From NCBI GenBank assembly GCA_018350325.1, contig JAEVLN010000016.1, positions 858,193 to 922,192 on the forward strand: a stretch of DNA of 64,000 bases, in the 5' to 3' direction. The translations under genes were made by a program, and so were the position numbers. Positions 24,064 to 34,634 of this stretch are shown here, one piece after another. Positions within the stretch are counted from its first letter, which is position 1, and every line of letters begins with the position of its first letter. The notes beneath the pieces were generated by a model that was not told the origin of the DNA, ran no database searches, and saw only the letters and a list, made by a program, of their open reading frames with translations. Source of the DNA: Globodera rostochiensis (Eukaryota > Nematoda > Chromadorea > Rhabditida > Heteroderidae).

Positions 24064-25569
24064 TTAAACTATCCGGCACCCCCATAATGTATCCGGCACA
24101 GCTACGGCAGTCGCCGGCAGGCCCATTGGGTTCTCTTGCTCTTGCGCGTCTTCCAATGCCTTTTTCGCTTCGAGTTTGCGGTGATGCAATAACAAAATAA
24201 CCACCAGAACAACACCAGTCATCATAAAACTGAAATCGGATTCAAAATGAATGAATGAATATGCGTTGCGTCATCTTTTCGGTTATGAGGCAACCAGGGG
24301 CGTAGCCAAGAAAAAAAGTTCGGGGGGAGGGAGGGACTCGATTCTTAGGGGTGCATTTTTTGCTTTTTAAAAAATCGATTCTTAAGGATTTGTTAACAGT
24401 TCGCCATGGTTTCGAAATTTGTGCCAAAAAGTTCAAATTTTTACGAAGGCTTTAGTCGATTGAATTCAGTCGAATTTGTTTTTGATGACAATTTGTTAAG
24501 TAAATTGGTCAAAAAATTGTAAAAGTGAAAAACACAATTGTTCGGGGGTCGTTAGATTCCGAGTCTGACTTCCTTTTCAACCAAGTTCGAACCCTGAACC
24601 CGAATTTAAACAATTTTCAGTATTTTTTTTGCATTTTTCCATTACAAAATTCATTGCATTCAGTGACTGACATTTCGACGATTAAAATGAAAAATTGTTC
24701 AAAAATTCAGGCCCGGGATTCAAAATAGGTAGGTCGAAGTGGGCGTCGGAGTTCGGGTTTTACGACCCCGATTACCCCTATTTTTGTTGCTTTAAACAAA
24801 AAAGTTTTTTTGTTGTGTCAGCCTCATAACCAAAAAGAAGCAATGCGCGTCAATGGCATTATTGGAGATGAAGAAGCACCCACCAAAAAGCAAACATGAA
24901 CACAACGATGGTCACATTGACGGTTGCCCCAGTCCCATTAAGGGCTTCTGTAGTCCCATTAGGGGCTTCCGTAGCCGTAGTCATCACAGTCGCAGTCGAA
25001 GCCGTCGGCGAGCATTGGCAACTTGTTGAAGTCGTAAACGGTCGACCAGTAGTCGTAGCAGTAGTTCCTCTATTTGGCGACGCCTGTTCTGTTCGACTGA
25101 TGGGGAAATGTGTAACAGCGACGATTAACCCCAGAAATAGGGACTAAAAACGCCAAAAAGTGCCAAAATAGGGACTAAAAACCCCAAAAAGTGCCGAAAT
25201 AGGGACTAAAAAAGCCAAAAAGTGCCTAAATAGGGACTAAAACCCCCAAAAAGTGCCAAAATAGGGACTAAAAGCCCCAAAAAGTGCCGAAATAGGGACT
25301 AAAAAAGCCAAAAAGTGCCAAAATAGGGACTAAAACCCCCAAAAAGTGCCAAAATAGGGACTAAAAGCCCCAAAAAGTGCCAAAATGGGACTAAAAAAGG
25401 TGCTAAAACTGACCAAATCCGGTCAATTTTTGCGTAAAACCCTTCAAAATTTGTCTGAAATTCCATCTCTAATCATTAACAGGTTGGCCACCACCAACCT
25501 GAGGAAAAATGTGACGGCAATGATCAATGGAAGGAAAGTTTGAAGAAGCGAGAAAGCCTTCGTCCGCAT
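24064..25569 (-). CDS. Small mucin-like type I membrane protein (145 aa, predicted)
   Basis: Three minus-strand exons, 25569-25499, 25096-24896 and 24229-24064, total 438 nt in one frame. ATG is at 25569; the stop is TAA 24066-24064. Introns are CAG/GTTGGT...CATCAG and AT/GTTTGC...GATTTCAG. Residues 1-23 form a signal peptide (MRTKAFSLLQTFLPLIIAV...). Residues 24-82 are Thr/Ser-rich with N-glycosylation sequons (NGT, NGT, NVT) and one CQC. A single membrane span follows (IVVFIFMMTGVVLVVILLL), then HHRK and a charged tail (LEAKKALEDAQEQENPMGL). It is probably a surface glycoprotein. I recognise no family. The donor of exon 2 could shift a few bases without losing frame. Intron 1 holds a 30-bp minisatellite. 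Confidence 0.65.
25128..25400. repeat. About 30-bp minisatellite in intron 1 of the membrane-protein gene
   Basis: Roughly nine copies of AAATAGGGACTAAAAACCCC plus AAAAAGTGCC, with alternating CCCC/AGCC variants giving a two-unit pattern. Confidence 0.9.
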
Positions 25570-25815
25570 GGCTTGTGGTTTAAATTGATGAAAAGTGGTG
25601 ATTGGGAAGTGCGGAAGTGAAGAGGCAAAAAAAAAAACAATAACAAAAAAAAGGTGAAATTTGAAGCTTAAAATTCTGTGTAATGTTACGATTAATTTTG
25701 GAACGAATTTTCTAATTGTTTATTACGAATTAATTAATAGAAAATCAAAAATTGATAATTTAAAGCGGTTTTTGAATTAAATTTTTGAAAAATAAGGGAA
25801 AAAACGACTTTTAAG

Positions 25816-26017
25816 CAGGGTTCGTATCAAAAATATTCGAAAATAAGGACATCAAGGGCAAAAAAAAAGTTTTAGGGTAATTTCGCTTCGAAAAATTTTC
25901 TCATTTTGAAAATTGGATCAAAATATTATGAAAATCCTTCACAATGATTCGAAAAATAAGGACAAGAGGCCTCAAATAAGGACAAAAACTTATAAATAAG
26001 GACAGATACGATCCCTG
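25816..26017. mobile_element. hAT-like MITE, TSD CTTTTAAG
   Basis: Ends CAGGGTTCGTATC and GATACGATCCCTG are inverted. The exact 8-bp duplications CTTTTAAG lie at 25808-25815 and 26018-26025. The interior reiterates AATAAGGACA words. No coding capacity. Confidence 0.85.
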
Positions 26018-26271
26018 CTTTTAAGTAAATAAAAGCTGGAGATATTTGTCAAACGAAAAATCCGTCGGACCACCAAAAAGGTTGGTGATTGGCGCCGAAA
26101 CAGTGGTACCGAAACGTCCGGCGCCGAAGCGTCCTGCTGTGATTAAATATGAATAAATAATCAATTAATTTGTTTTTTGAGACATTTATTTCTTGTGGAG
26201 GCTCTTCTTTTTTTTTGTTTTTTTGTAATCAATTTAAGCGGATAGACAACTACAGCAGAACCAACGAATAA

Positions 26272-27600
26272 ATGCGTTTGTCACTGATCCGTGCCGGCGA
26301 AAAGCATTTCGGCAATTTGGGAAAGGTCAATAAGTAGGGTTTGTAGAGATCGGACAGGATCAGGATTTTCCAAGACTCCTGATCCGGAATCCTAATATTT
26401 TCGACCGAAGCACCAGGATCCAGGATATTCTGGAAACATGGATTTTTAATCCTAATAAATCCAGATCCAGGTCATTTCCAAAATCCAGATTCAGGCCCGG
26501 GATTTTTCAAAATTCCGGTCTCTAAGGGTTTGTCCCCACCCCCTCCCCTTTTTAAAAAACTTTATCGACTTCTAAAAACCCAAATTTTTTTTTCAAAAAG
26601 GGGGGGGGGACAAACCCTAATATTACCCGTTTTTCTTGTAAAAACATTTGGTTTTGTTTTGCACCTTTCGGAGTGTTTATTGGCCTCGAGCTCGCCCCCC
26701 TCCGAATGATTCCCTCTGGGAGTAACTGAATCCCGCCAAATTAAATTAAAGAAAAACATTTTTTTGGTTGGACCTCCGGACAATTTGAGATTAAAATTGT
26801 TAAAACTTAAATTGTTACATTTTTCATTTGAAGTTTTGCAGGCCTATGGTTGGTATTTCATTCGACTCGCCCCGAGTGAGCAAAATGTTTGGAAGGACTT
26901 TTTTTACGACGCATTTGTAAAGGCATGCTTTTAAAATAATAAATGTTTGCCACGGTTATACCTCCCCGAAAAGCCGTGAATTAACGTTTCTTGGACCTAA
27001 AAATTCATAAATTAATTAATTGTCGGGTAATTCTGCAGAATATTATGAGGATCCCCAAATAATTCATTTTTTTGTTATTTGAGCTAAAAATTTATATCCG
27101 GGAGTTTTTGGGGGGTGCTGATCACAAATCTGATTTTTTTTATAGTACAAAAAAACAAACAATCAGACAAATAATTTGACTTTTTAGATATCAGATTCGA
27201 ATTCTATCCATCAGAAAACCCAGGAAACCACATTTTTCAATATTTTGTTGTAAAATTTAAAAATTGATTTTTTGAAAAATTCAAATTCGTGTCCGGGGTT
27301 CGAAATCGGGCTAAATGGAGGTCAGATTCGAATTTCCTAAAAACTATTTTCCAACGACTTTATATTAAAATATTTTTAACAAATTTGGGCTTCCGCATTC
27401 TGCAGAATTTGCCTTAAAATTGTTTGTGTTGTTCAAATAATGTTTCTGTTTTTTCTGTACATTTTCAGCCCGTCAAGAGGCAATTGCCGCATTGGTGGAT
27501 GTTCTTCTTCCCCACCGTCACATATTTTTTGGTCAAAGACTGGGCCTACAAAGAATACCATCGCATTGGGCGCATTAAGGACATTAGCGACGACGCTTAA
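26272..27600 (+). CDS. UQCRQ: Cytochrome b-c1 complex subunit 8, copy A
   Basis: Exons 26272-26325, 26842-26916 and 27469-27600 join in frame to an 86-residue protein, close to the 82 residues of human UQCRQ. UQCRQ (QP-C) is a single-span inner-membrane subunit of respiratory complex III. Visible family features are FGNL near residue 13-16, the block LAPSEQNVW matching the family's LSPFEQ, a hydrophobic span (WWMFFFPTVTYFLV) and a charged tail with EYHRIGRIKD matching the family's E-x-x-R-x-K-R. Junctions are AAG/GTCAAT, TTT/GTAAAG and acceptors TTGCAG, TTTCAG. Intron 1 carries a hAT-like MITE. The coding sequence is identical to copy B (36468-38130). URM1 follows 348 bp downstream. Confidence 0.85.
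26344..26524. mobile_element. hAT-like MITE in UQCRQ-A intron 1, TSD AGGGTTTG
   Basis: Left end TAGAGATCGGA, right end TTCCGGTCTCTA. The exact 8-bp duplications AGGGTTTG lie at 26336-26343 and 26525-26532. The interior is made of ATCCAGGATCC-like words. It is absent from the same intron of UQCRQ copy B. Confidence 0.9.
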
Positions 27601-27917
27601 ACGAGTGATCGGACATTAAAATGAGTGATCGGAATTTAAAATGAGTGATCGGACATTAAAATGAGTGATCAGAATTTAATTATACTATATTAGGGCGGTC
27701 TCGACGGATCATTACGATGAATTTTGTATGTGTTATAAATACTTTAGTTGCTAAAATCTTTGTTTGATTTGCCACTTTTCTGGGCTAATAATGTGCCAAA
27801 AATGTCGTTTTTTTTTAACAATTTTGAACTTTGGCATGGCATTTGTTGACGAGATTCCGAACTTGTCCAAAACCCCGACACCTTGCCGCTCCTTAATATT
27901 CCATCTTTTTTATTTCA

Positions 27918-27947
27918 GATACAAAAAACAACAATTCTTTATTTGAA
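27918..27947 (+). promoter_or_regulatory. Candidate trans-splice acceptor and short leader of URM1
   Basis: TTTTATTTCAG ends just before about 27919, 29 bp upstream of the URM1 ATG, with no upstream coding exon in phase. In nematodes such a site commonly receives a spliced leader, here onto a downstream gene of a possible operon with UQCRQ copy A. This is inferred from position only. Confidence 0.45.
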
Positions 27948-29100
27948 ATGACAAATCATCGGATAAAATTGGAATTTGCGGGCGGATTGGACGCACTTTT
28001 TGGCGGAAAACGCGAGTCGGAGGCCCAATTTTCAAAAGTTTCGGTACTTAATTCGCTTATGTCGCCGCGGGGGCTCGGATTTTATCAAAAAAAAGAAAAA
28101 ATATTTTTTTATATTTTATTCACGTCTCCCCCTTCCAATCATTTTTTCTCAAGAAAATGGAAAATTTACAAAAATTTCTAACAAAACGAAAAAAAATCGC
28201 CAAATTTTTTCATTTTATGACCTTTTTTTTTTTACTTTTATAATTATATATTCAAAGCGTGCCCACATTTTCGGAATGTTCGCCAATTGTTGCGATGGCT
28301 TTTGGACGGTCCCCTGAGGGGCAACGATCGGACGGAAATGCTCGTCCAACGGGACAGCGTTAGGCCCGGCGTTTTGGTGCTGGTCAACGACACGGATTGG
28401 GAAATTTTGGGCGGGGTATGTTTTTTAAAAAATTTATTTATATTTAAATTTCTTTCTAAATAACTTAATTTTGAAATAAAAATAGAAAAACTTGTGGAAT
28501 TTTCTTATTAGATTTAAAAAAGTCTAACCTAAAAGGAAAAAATTTTAAAAAATAGCAAAAAAAAAAAGGTTAAAGAAAACCGAACATTTTCAAATTTTGT
28601 CCAAAAACTACAAAAATATATATTCCTTTTTATTCCGAGTTAAAATATTCGAGTTGAGTTTTGAGTTCGGTTCTGGCTAAATTTTCGAGTCTGATAGAAG
28701 ACTTTGAATTTTTTGAATTTGTTTTAAAATTTGGGGGGGAGGGGAATCGGTGACAAATGTATCATTTTTAATGTTCATAGTTTAACCAATGGCAAATTGT
28801 GCTGCCAAAAATAGCAGTTTCCCCAAATTTTCAAGCAGTCATTTGGTTTCTCAAAAAATCTGTCATAAAAAATTCGGAAATTTTCAAAAAAAAATTTTTT
28901 CATAAGTTTTTTTTTTGAACATTTTCGGTCTTTTTCAAGAGAATTTGGCCTGTTGTTGGTTTTGTTAGGCCTCAAGCATCCCTAAACATTGTAAATATTA
29001 TGAAAGTTGGTAAAATTTAATGTTAAATTTTTTTCAGTTGGACGCTCAGCTCAAGGACGGGGACACGGTGACGTTCATCTCCACATTACATGGCGGATGA
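27948..29100 (+). CDS. URM1: Ubiquitin-related modifier 1 (URM1), one-base frame discrepancy
   Basis: URM1 is a ubiquitin-like sulfur carrier for tRNA wobble-uridine thiolation and can modify proteins. Exons are 27948-28043 (MTNHRIKLEFAGGLDALFGG...), about 28258-28415 (RNVRQLLRWLL...DSVRPGVLVLVNDTDWEILGG) and 29038-29100 (LDAQLKDGDTVTFISTLHGG, stop). The last exon is almost the human C terminus, including the diglycine that is activated as a thiocarboxylate. Exons 2 and 3 join in phase (GGG/GTATGT...TTTCAG). Exon 1 to exon 2 is off by one base: the frame after the acceptor TTCAAAG shifts within the T run at 28268-28271. The total is 317 nt, one short of 106 codons. An undercalled T or an unseen tiny exon would explain this. 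Confidence 0.85.
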
Positions 29101-29296
29101 ACAGCGATTATATAAAATTACTCAAATCATTGTTTTGATTTTATGTAAAATTTGTTGTTGTTTTTGTTGCAATTTGGCTGAACAAATGTCCACATTCATT
29201 CATTGTTTTTTTTTTCATTTTTTAAATACAATTTTCGTTGTTAATTTATTCAAAAAAAAATTTTAAATTAGAAAGTATTATTCGCAATCGCTCAAA

Positions 29297-32200
29297 ATGA
29301 ACCGTTTCATTCGCCGCAATTTTCTGAAGGGCCAGCACATTGTTTGCAATTTTTTTTTTTTTTTAATTTTCGTTTTCGAAAAGTGGCGGGGGCGTCTTGC
29401 TAAAGCGTTTCGTTGTTTAAAATGTGCTAATTAATTGCAAAAATGCACGGTAAAGTGCGTTGGTTGGTGGTTGGAGGGGTTCGGTTTTTTAAAAAAATGG
29501 ATTAGTCAAAAAAAAGTGATGCTTTTAGGCTTAACCCTCTTTCATTTTGACTAATTTCGAATCCCGGACCCGAATTCGAACGATTTTTTTTTAATCATTT
29601 AGACACAAAATCATTCAAAACATGGATTCGTTCATTACTTGTCTATTCGATGTAATTTTGTGCTTTTTGAACAATTTCGAGGCCAAAATTGATTTTTGAA
29701 TTTTCAAAAATTGTTCGAATTCGGGTCCGGGGTTCGAAATTGGTCGAAAAGTAGAGGTCAGATGCGGAATCTACGCCGTCGAATACCCCTAGAAAAATCT
29801 TTTAATCGACTGAGAAAACTAATTTTATTTTTTTTGAAAAATGTGGGTCACCCAATTTTTTCATGTTTTTTGGGGAGTTTTCCTGGATTTAAAAAAAGTT
29901 GCTACCCTGATTTTTGTGACAAAAAAAAATGCTCTTTTTTTAGGTCCGACACATTCAAACTGTTCGTCCGGCGTGTTCACATCATCAATGCATCAAAAAA
30001 AATGTGAGCCCGGAAGTCGTTTTTTCGTGCGCTCGCACGGCTTCGTCGTCGTCGTCGTCGCTCAGTAAATTTTGAAATTTGAATCTGCAAAATTTTTGTT
30101 GCTTTTTTTTTTGTAAAATTTTGAATTTGCGACCCCAAAACCGAAAAGTACAGCTTCTGGAGTCGATTTGAATTTGTTTTTTTTCAGAATTTTTTTTTTG
30201 GGGATTTCAGTTGCTTTTTTTTTGTAAAATTTGAATTTGCGACCCCAAAACCGAAAAGTACAGCTTCTGGAGTCGATTTGAATTTGTTTTTTCACATTTT
30301 TTGCAATTTCAGACAGCCCCAGCCAGCGTTCCCAACTGTTTGACGATTACCTCAACAAACATTCCCAACTGTTGAACGAGTACAACAACAACAACAACCG
30401 CTCCCAACGGTTTAACGAGTACAATAACAACAACAACAACCGCTCCCAACTGTTGAACGAGTACCACAACCGTATTGGTTATCTTCAACTCACCGATTTG
30501 GGCAAACACGCAGTGGAGTTTGCGCAAGACGCACGCGGTTCAAGGTGCATATTGCATGGGTGGGGAGAGGGCAACTTTCACGGTGAACGATTTGAACAGC
30601 CCGGGCAAGGCACCGTCAACCCGTTCAGTCTCCATGGGGTGGTGTAACTTTCTTCAACTTTCACCAAATCAGACAAATTTAATACCATTTTGAAAGTGCT
30701 CGATGAATTGAAGTTGACATTAAGCTAAGCCATTTAAACAAAACATTTTAAATGTCATGGCCTGAAAAATGCGAAAAAGTCCTTTTTTGGACTCATTAAG
30801 AAGGGACTCTGACCAATCGATTAGCTTTTGCTCAATAAAAAACTGCTGGGTCTTCGACAGTTTCCGGTGTCCGTACGTTTTGCCAACTTAGCAAAAATAT
30901 TTTTTGCCAACCTATCAAAAACTTAAATCTCGATCGATTTCGAACCCCGGACGCGAATTTGAATGTTTTTCGATTTCAAAATTGTTTCGGCATCTTTTGG
31001 CCCAAAAAGATGCTCAAAACAATCCAAAAACGCAAAGTTGGCAAAACGTACCATTTTTGTTGGGTTGGCAAAGCGTAGTGTGTTACCACAGTTTTCTACT
31101 TTATATAATGTGAAATTTGTTGTATTTGGTTGATGAAAGTTACTCGACGGGGTCGAACTGGGCGGCGCCGAGTAGGGAGTAGTCCGGAGTGAGTATCTCC
31201 TGCTGGTCCCGAACAGGTTCAACAAATTGCTCTAATCCAGGGCTCGGATCGGGTAAAGTCAATTTCCAAGGACAGATATGTTGATTTTCCAAGGACATAA
31301 CAGAAAAATTTGCCAAAATTCAAGGACGCTCAAAAAAATTTTGGCCAAACCCAATTTTTGGGCTCAAATTATTGTGTTTTATCCTAGACCGGAGCCGTCA
31401 AAATCGAGGGTCCATTCATTTCCAAGGACTGTCCTTGGAATCCAAGGACTGCCCTTGGAATCCAAGGACGAAATCCGACCCCTGCTCTAATCCCCAACAA
31501 ATCCGTCAATTCGAAACACTGTCCTAACAAATTAGCTTTTTAATCAATCAATCAAATCGTACCATTTTGTTCTTATCGTTGATTGAAATATTAAATTAAA
31601 TTCTCGTTTTAACATTTCGTCCAGGTTCATCGAGCAAAAGTTGAAAAGTGCCCGGCGGAAGGCCAAAGCCCAGCTGGTGTACGCACTGCGTGGCCACATG
31701 TTGACATTGGCCCAGCACGTGTACGGCTGTCACGTGCTTGAAACGGTGCTGAAATCGGTGGACGACAACGCGTTACGGATGGAGGTAAAAAGATTATTTA
31801 CTATACTATAATTTTTAATTTTAAAAATTTTTTATATTTATTTTTGTGTAACGATTGGACTCCCTACCCCCCCCCCCTCCCACAAAACGAATGTTCGGTC
31901 AAAAATGGAAGAATTTGCCGCTTGCTTTTTAACCCGGGGCGGTGTTTAACAGCACCTTCGTACTGAAGTGTCCCTTTTACCTGTGGGACTCAAATGCTTG
32001 GGGACTACGATGGCGGGGCATTGCCGTGGGCCGCCGCTTGCGCGCGCCGTCCGTTCAGTCCCGGACGGCCATTGATCGACTCGTCCCCGCCCCTTACCTA
32101 CGGACTCGTTCTTCCCTTTTTATTGACTCATTTTTAAGGGGAACGAGTCGAACGACCATCAACTCGTTCCCCTCGAAAAAAAATTCAAATGTCGATAAAA

Positions 32201-34634
32201 GATTTTTCGAGGGGTATTCGAGGGCTTAGAATTCGAATCTGACCTCTATTTCGGCCAATCGAACCCCGGACCCGAATTCGAACAATTTTTGAAGAAAAAA
32301 ATTTTTGTTTCAAAATCGATTTTTATAAAAAATCGTTCAAAAGCATATTCGTTCGATCTTTCGTTCGTCCTATAGAGGGGAACGAGTCGATGAAAAGGGG
32401 ACGAGTTGATAAAAAGGGAACGAGTGATGGGGAACGAGTTGGTATTTTACCGAACGAGTCGTAGGTGGGGAAGAGTTGATATTTTATCGGGTTGTACATC
32501 TTCTAAAGGCGCTGAGCGTCTCATGATTGGAACAGATTATTAAACTAGGGGGACGGGACCGGGACCAGTACTGACATGTCTTTTCTGGGACTGAAATTTT
32601 AGTCGCGATTTTTTCCAAGCTCCGTTATAAATGGTCCCGGTTTTGTCCAAAACGTTTATTTTTGTCCAGTAGTCCCGGTTTTTTTGATCGGGACTAATTT
32701 AGTCCCGGTCCCGGTTTTTCACAAAAGTCCCGGTCCCGTCCTAGCCTAGATTAAACATATGTAACGAGATAGGTAATTGTTGTGTTTAGATAATCAATGA
32801 GTTGTCGGCGCAAGTCATTCCTCTGGCCCGCCATAAATACGGTAGTCGGGTGATCGAACATGTGCTTGAACATTGCACGGAGCGACAAAAGCGTCCCGTA
32901 TTGGAACAACTGCTTGGCAATGTGCACTCTTTGGTCACGGATCAGTATGGCGCCTTCGTGATCCAACGTGTGCTTGAGCATGGACTGCTCGAGGATCGGG
33001 AGCGCATTGTGCGCAGTCTGGAGCAGGCAAATGTACTCACTTTGGGCACGGATCAGTATGGCTACTATGCGATTCGACATGTGATTGAACACTGCACGGA
33101 GGAGCAAAAGCGTCCTGTGCTGGAACAACTGCTTGACAATGTGCTCACTTTGGTCACGAATAAGCATGGCTACTTTGTGATTCAACATGTGCTTGAACAC
33201 TGCACGGAGGAGCAAAAGCGTCCTGTGCTGGAACAACTGTATGCCAATGTGCTCACTTTGGTCACGAACAAGCATGGCTGCTTCGCGATCCAACATGTGC
33301 TTGAACACTGCACGGAGGAGCAAAAGCGTCCTGTGCTGGAACAACTGCTTGACAATGTGCGCATTTTGGTCACGGATCAGTATGCCAGCCACGCGTTCAA
33401 ACATGTGCTTGAACATTGCACGGAGGAGCAAAAGCGTCCTGTGCTGGAACAACTGCTTGACAATGTGCGCATTTTGGTCACGGATCAGTATGCCAGCCAC
33501 GTGTTCAAACATATGATTGAACACTGCACAGAGGAGCAAAAGCGTCCTGTGCTGGAACAACTGCTTGACAACCTGCACATTTTGGTCACGGATCAGTATG
33601 CCAGCCATGTGATCCAACATGTGCTTCAGCATGGACTGCCCGAGGACCGGGAGCGCATTGTGCGCAGTCTGCAGGAGAATCTGCACATTTTGGTCACGGA
33701 TCAGTATGCCAGCCACGTGTTCAAACATATGATTGAACACTGCACAGAGGAGCAAAAGCGTCCTGTGCTGGAACAACTGCTTGACAACCTGCACATTTTG
33801 GTCACGGATCAGTATGCCAGCCATGTGATCCAACATGTGCTTCAGCATGGGCTGCCCGAGGACCGGGATCGCATTGTGCGCAGTGTGCGAGGAGACATTA
33901 TGAAGAATGTGCATCTCAACTCCTTCTGCAGCATAATCTACAAGTGTTTGCTTTATGGGACGACGGAGCAGCAAAATGCGCTGATCGACGAACTTTGTGC
34001 GGAGTGAGTTTCTTTTTTCCCCGAGAACCCAAAAATCCCTAAATTTTTTGTTGTTCAGCAACGGCTCGGGCAGCCCGCCTTTGTTGGAAATAATGAAGCA
34101 ACCCTCAGCCAAGTACGTTGTGCAGAAAATGCAATACATTGTGGACTCTGCTGCACGTCGTGCTCACAAAATGATGTTCGACGACGGCAACACTGATCCG
34201 CTTAGAAACACGGCAAATAAGTAAATCATTTGAGTGAGCTTTGTTCACCTACGACTCGTTCCCTTTGTATTGGTGTCCGTACGTTTTGCCACCCACCCCA
34301 GGCCAACTCATCAAAAACTTAAATTTCGATCAATTTCAAATCCCGGACCCAAATTCGAAGGTTTTTCGATTCCAAAATTTTTTTTCGGAATCTTTTGACC
34401 TCAAAAACATTCAAAAAACGTAACATTGCCAAAAGGTAACGGAGGCAAAACATACGGACACCGTGGCAAACGTATCTATTTTTGCTGGGGTGGCAAAACG
34501 TAGTGTAACCCTTTGTATTGTTCACTCGTTCGTTGATTTTGCGTTGATCTGTTTATGTATTTGAATGTTTTTTGAGTTTCAGATCGCTTACCCACACCGT
34601 TCAAGCACAACAGCAAAGGGGCGGCGCTCAATAA
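29297..34634 (+). CDS. PUF/Pumilio RNA-binding protein with about 14 PUM repeats
   Basis: Exons 29297-29341, 29944-30064, 30313-30544, 31625-31784, 32790-34003, 34059-34220 and 34583-34634 join in one frame (1986 nt, 661 aa). The first exon (MNRFIRRNFLKGQHI) is the least certain. PUF proteins bind 3' UTR motifs and repress or destabilise mRNAs. After an Asn-rich segment with RSQLLNEY repeats, LGKHAVEFAQDARGSRFIEQKL starts the Pumilio domain. I count about 14 PUM repeats against the usual 8. Repeats 6-12 are exact 108-nt units (33138-33893); repeats 9-10 and 11-12 form a recent 216-bp duplication. The last repeat (AKYVVQKM) is followed only by a short Gln-rich tail. Many base-contact triplets are non-canonical. 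Introns hold four transposon insertions. Confidence 0.85.
30866..31087. mobile_element. Mutator-like MITE copy 1 in PUF intron, 9-bp TSD
   Basis: Ends GGTGTCCGTACGTTTTGCCA and TGGCAAAGCGTAGTGTGTTACC are imperfect inverted repeats. Flanks ACAGTTTCC (30857-30865) and ACAGTTTTC (31088-31096) match at 8 of 9 bases. The 9-bp size suggests a Mutator-type element. The interior carries the dispersed CCCCGGACGCGAATTTGAA word. It is homologous throughout to 34272-34510. Confidence 0.8.
31238..31484. mobile_element. hAT-like MITE in PUF intron, TSD CTCTAATC
   Basis: Ends CAGGGCTCGGATCGGG and AATCCGACCCCTG. Exact 8-bp duplications CTCTAATC at 31230-31237 and 31485-31492. The interior reiterates TCCAAGGAC words in both orientations. 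Confidence 0.9.
32546..32748. mobile_element. hAT-like MITE in PUF intron, TSD about TATTAAAC
   Basis: Ends TAGGGGGACGGGACCGGGAC and its inverse finishing CCTAGCCTA. Flanks TATTAAAC (32538-32545) and GATTAAAC (32749-32756) match at 7 of 8. The interior is made of GTCCCGGT words. Same family as the outer element in SF3B4 intron 8 (48409-49144). Confidence 0.8.
34272..34510. mobile_element. Mutator-like MITE copy 2 in last PUF intron, TSD CTTTGTATT
   Basis: Starts GGTGTCCGTACGTTTTGCCA and ends TGGCAAAACGTAGTGTAACC. Exact 9-bp duplications CTTTGTATT at 34263-34271 and 34511-34519. Sequence homologous to 30866-31087. Confidence 0.85.

Larger units (their letters stand above)
26140..27780. repeat. 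Inverted segmental duplication, left arm (with UQCRQ copy A)
   Basis: This segment matches, in inverted orientation, about 36320-38290. Homology begins near TGTGATTAAATATGAATAAA upstream of UQCRQ and continues past its stop through the GAGTGATCGGACATTAAAAT repeats and GGGCGGTCTCGACGGATCAT to about 27780. The three coding exons are identical. Introns differ by substitutions, indels and different inserted elements. Confidence 0.85.

Noticed and set aside
24295..24312. hAT terminus CAGGGGCGTAGCCAAG
   Set aside because: It looks like a hAT end but no reverse-complement partner occurs nearby in the window.
26842..26934. UQCRQ exon 2 read through to its own stop (ending DAFVKACF)
   Set aside because: An internal TTT/GTAAAG donor joins in phase to exon 3, giving the conserved UQCRQ C terminus; the read-through form would lack the membrane span.
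32751..34139. 462-residue minus-strand open frame
   Set aside because: It is antisense to the PUF exon. Its repeats (RTLLLLCAVFNHMFEH) mirror the 108-nt PUM units, and the plus strand has conserved protein sequence and proper splice sites.
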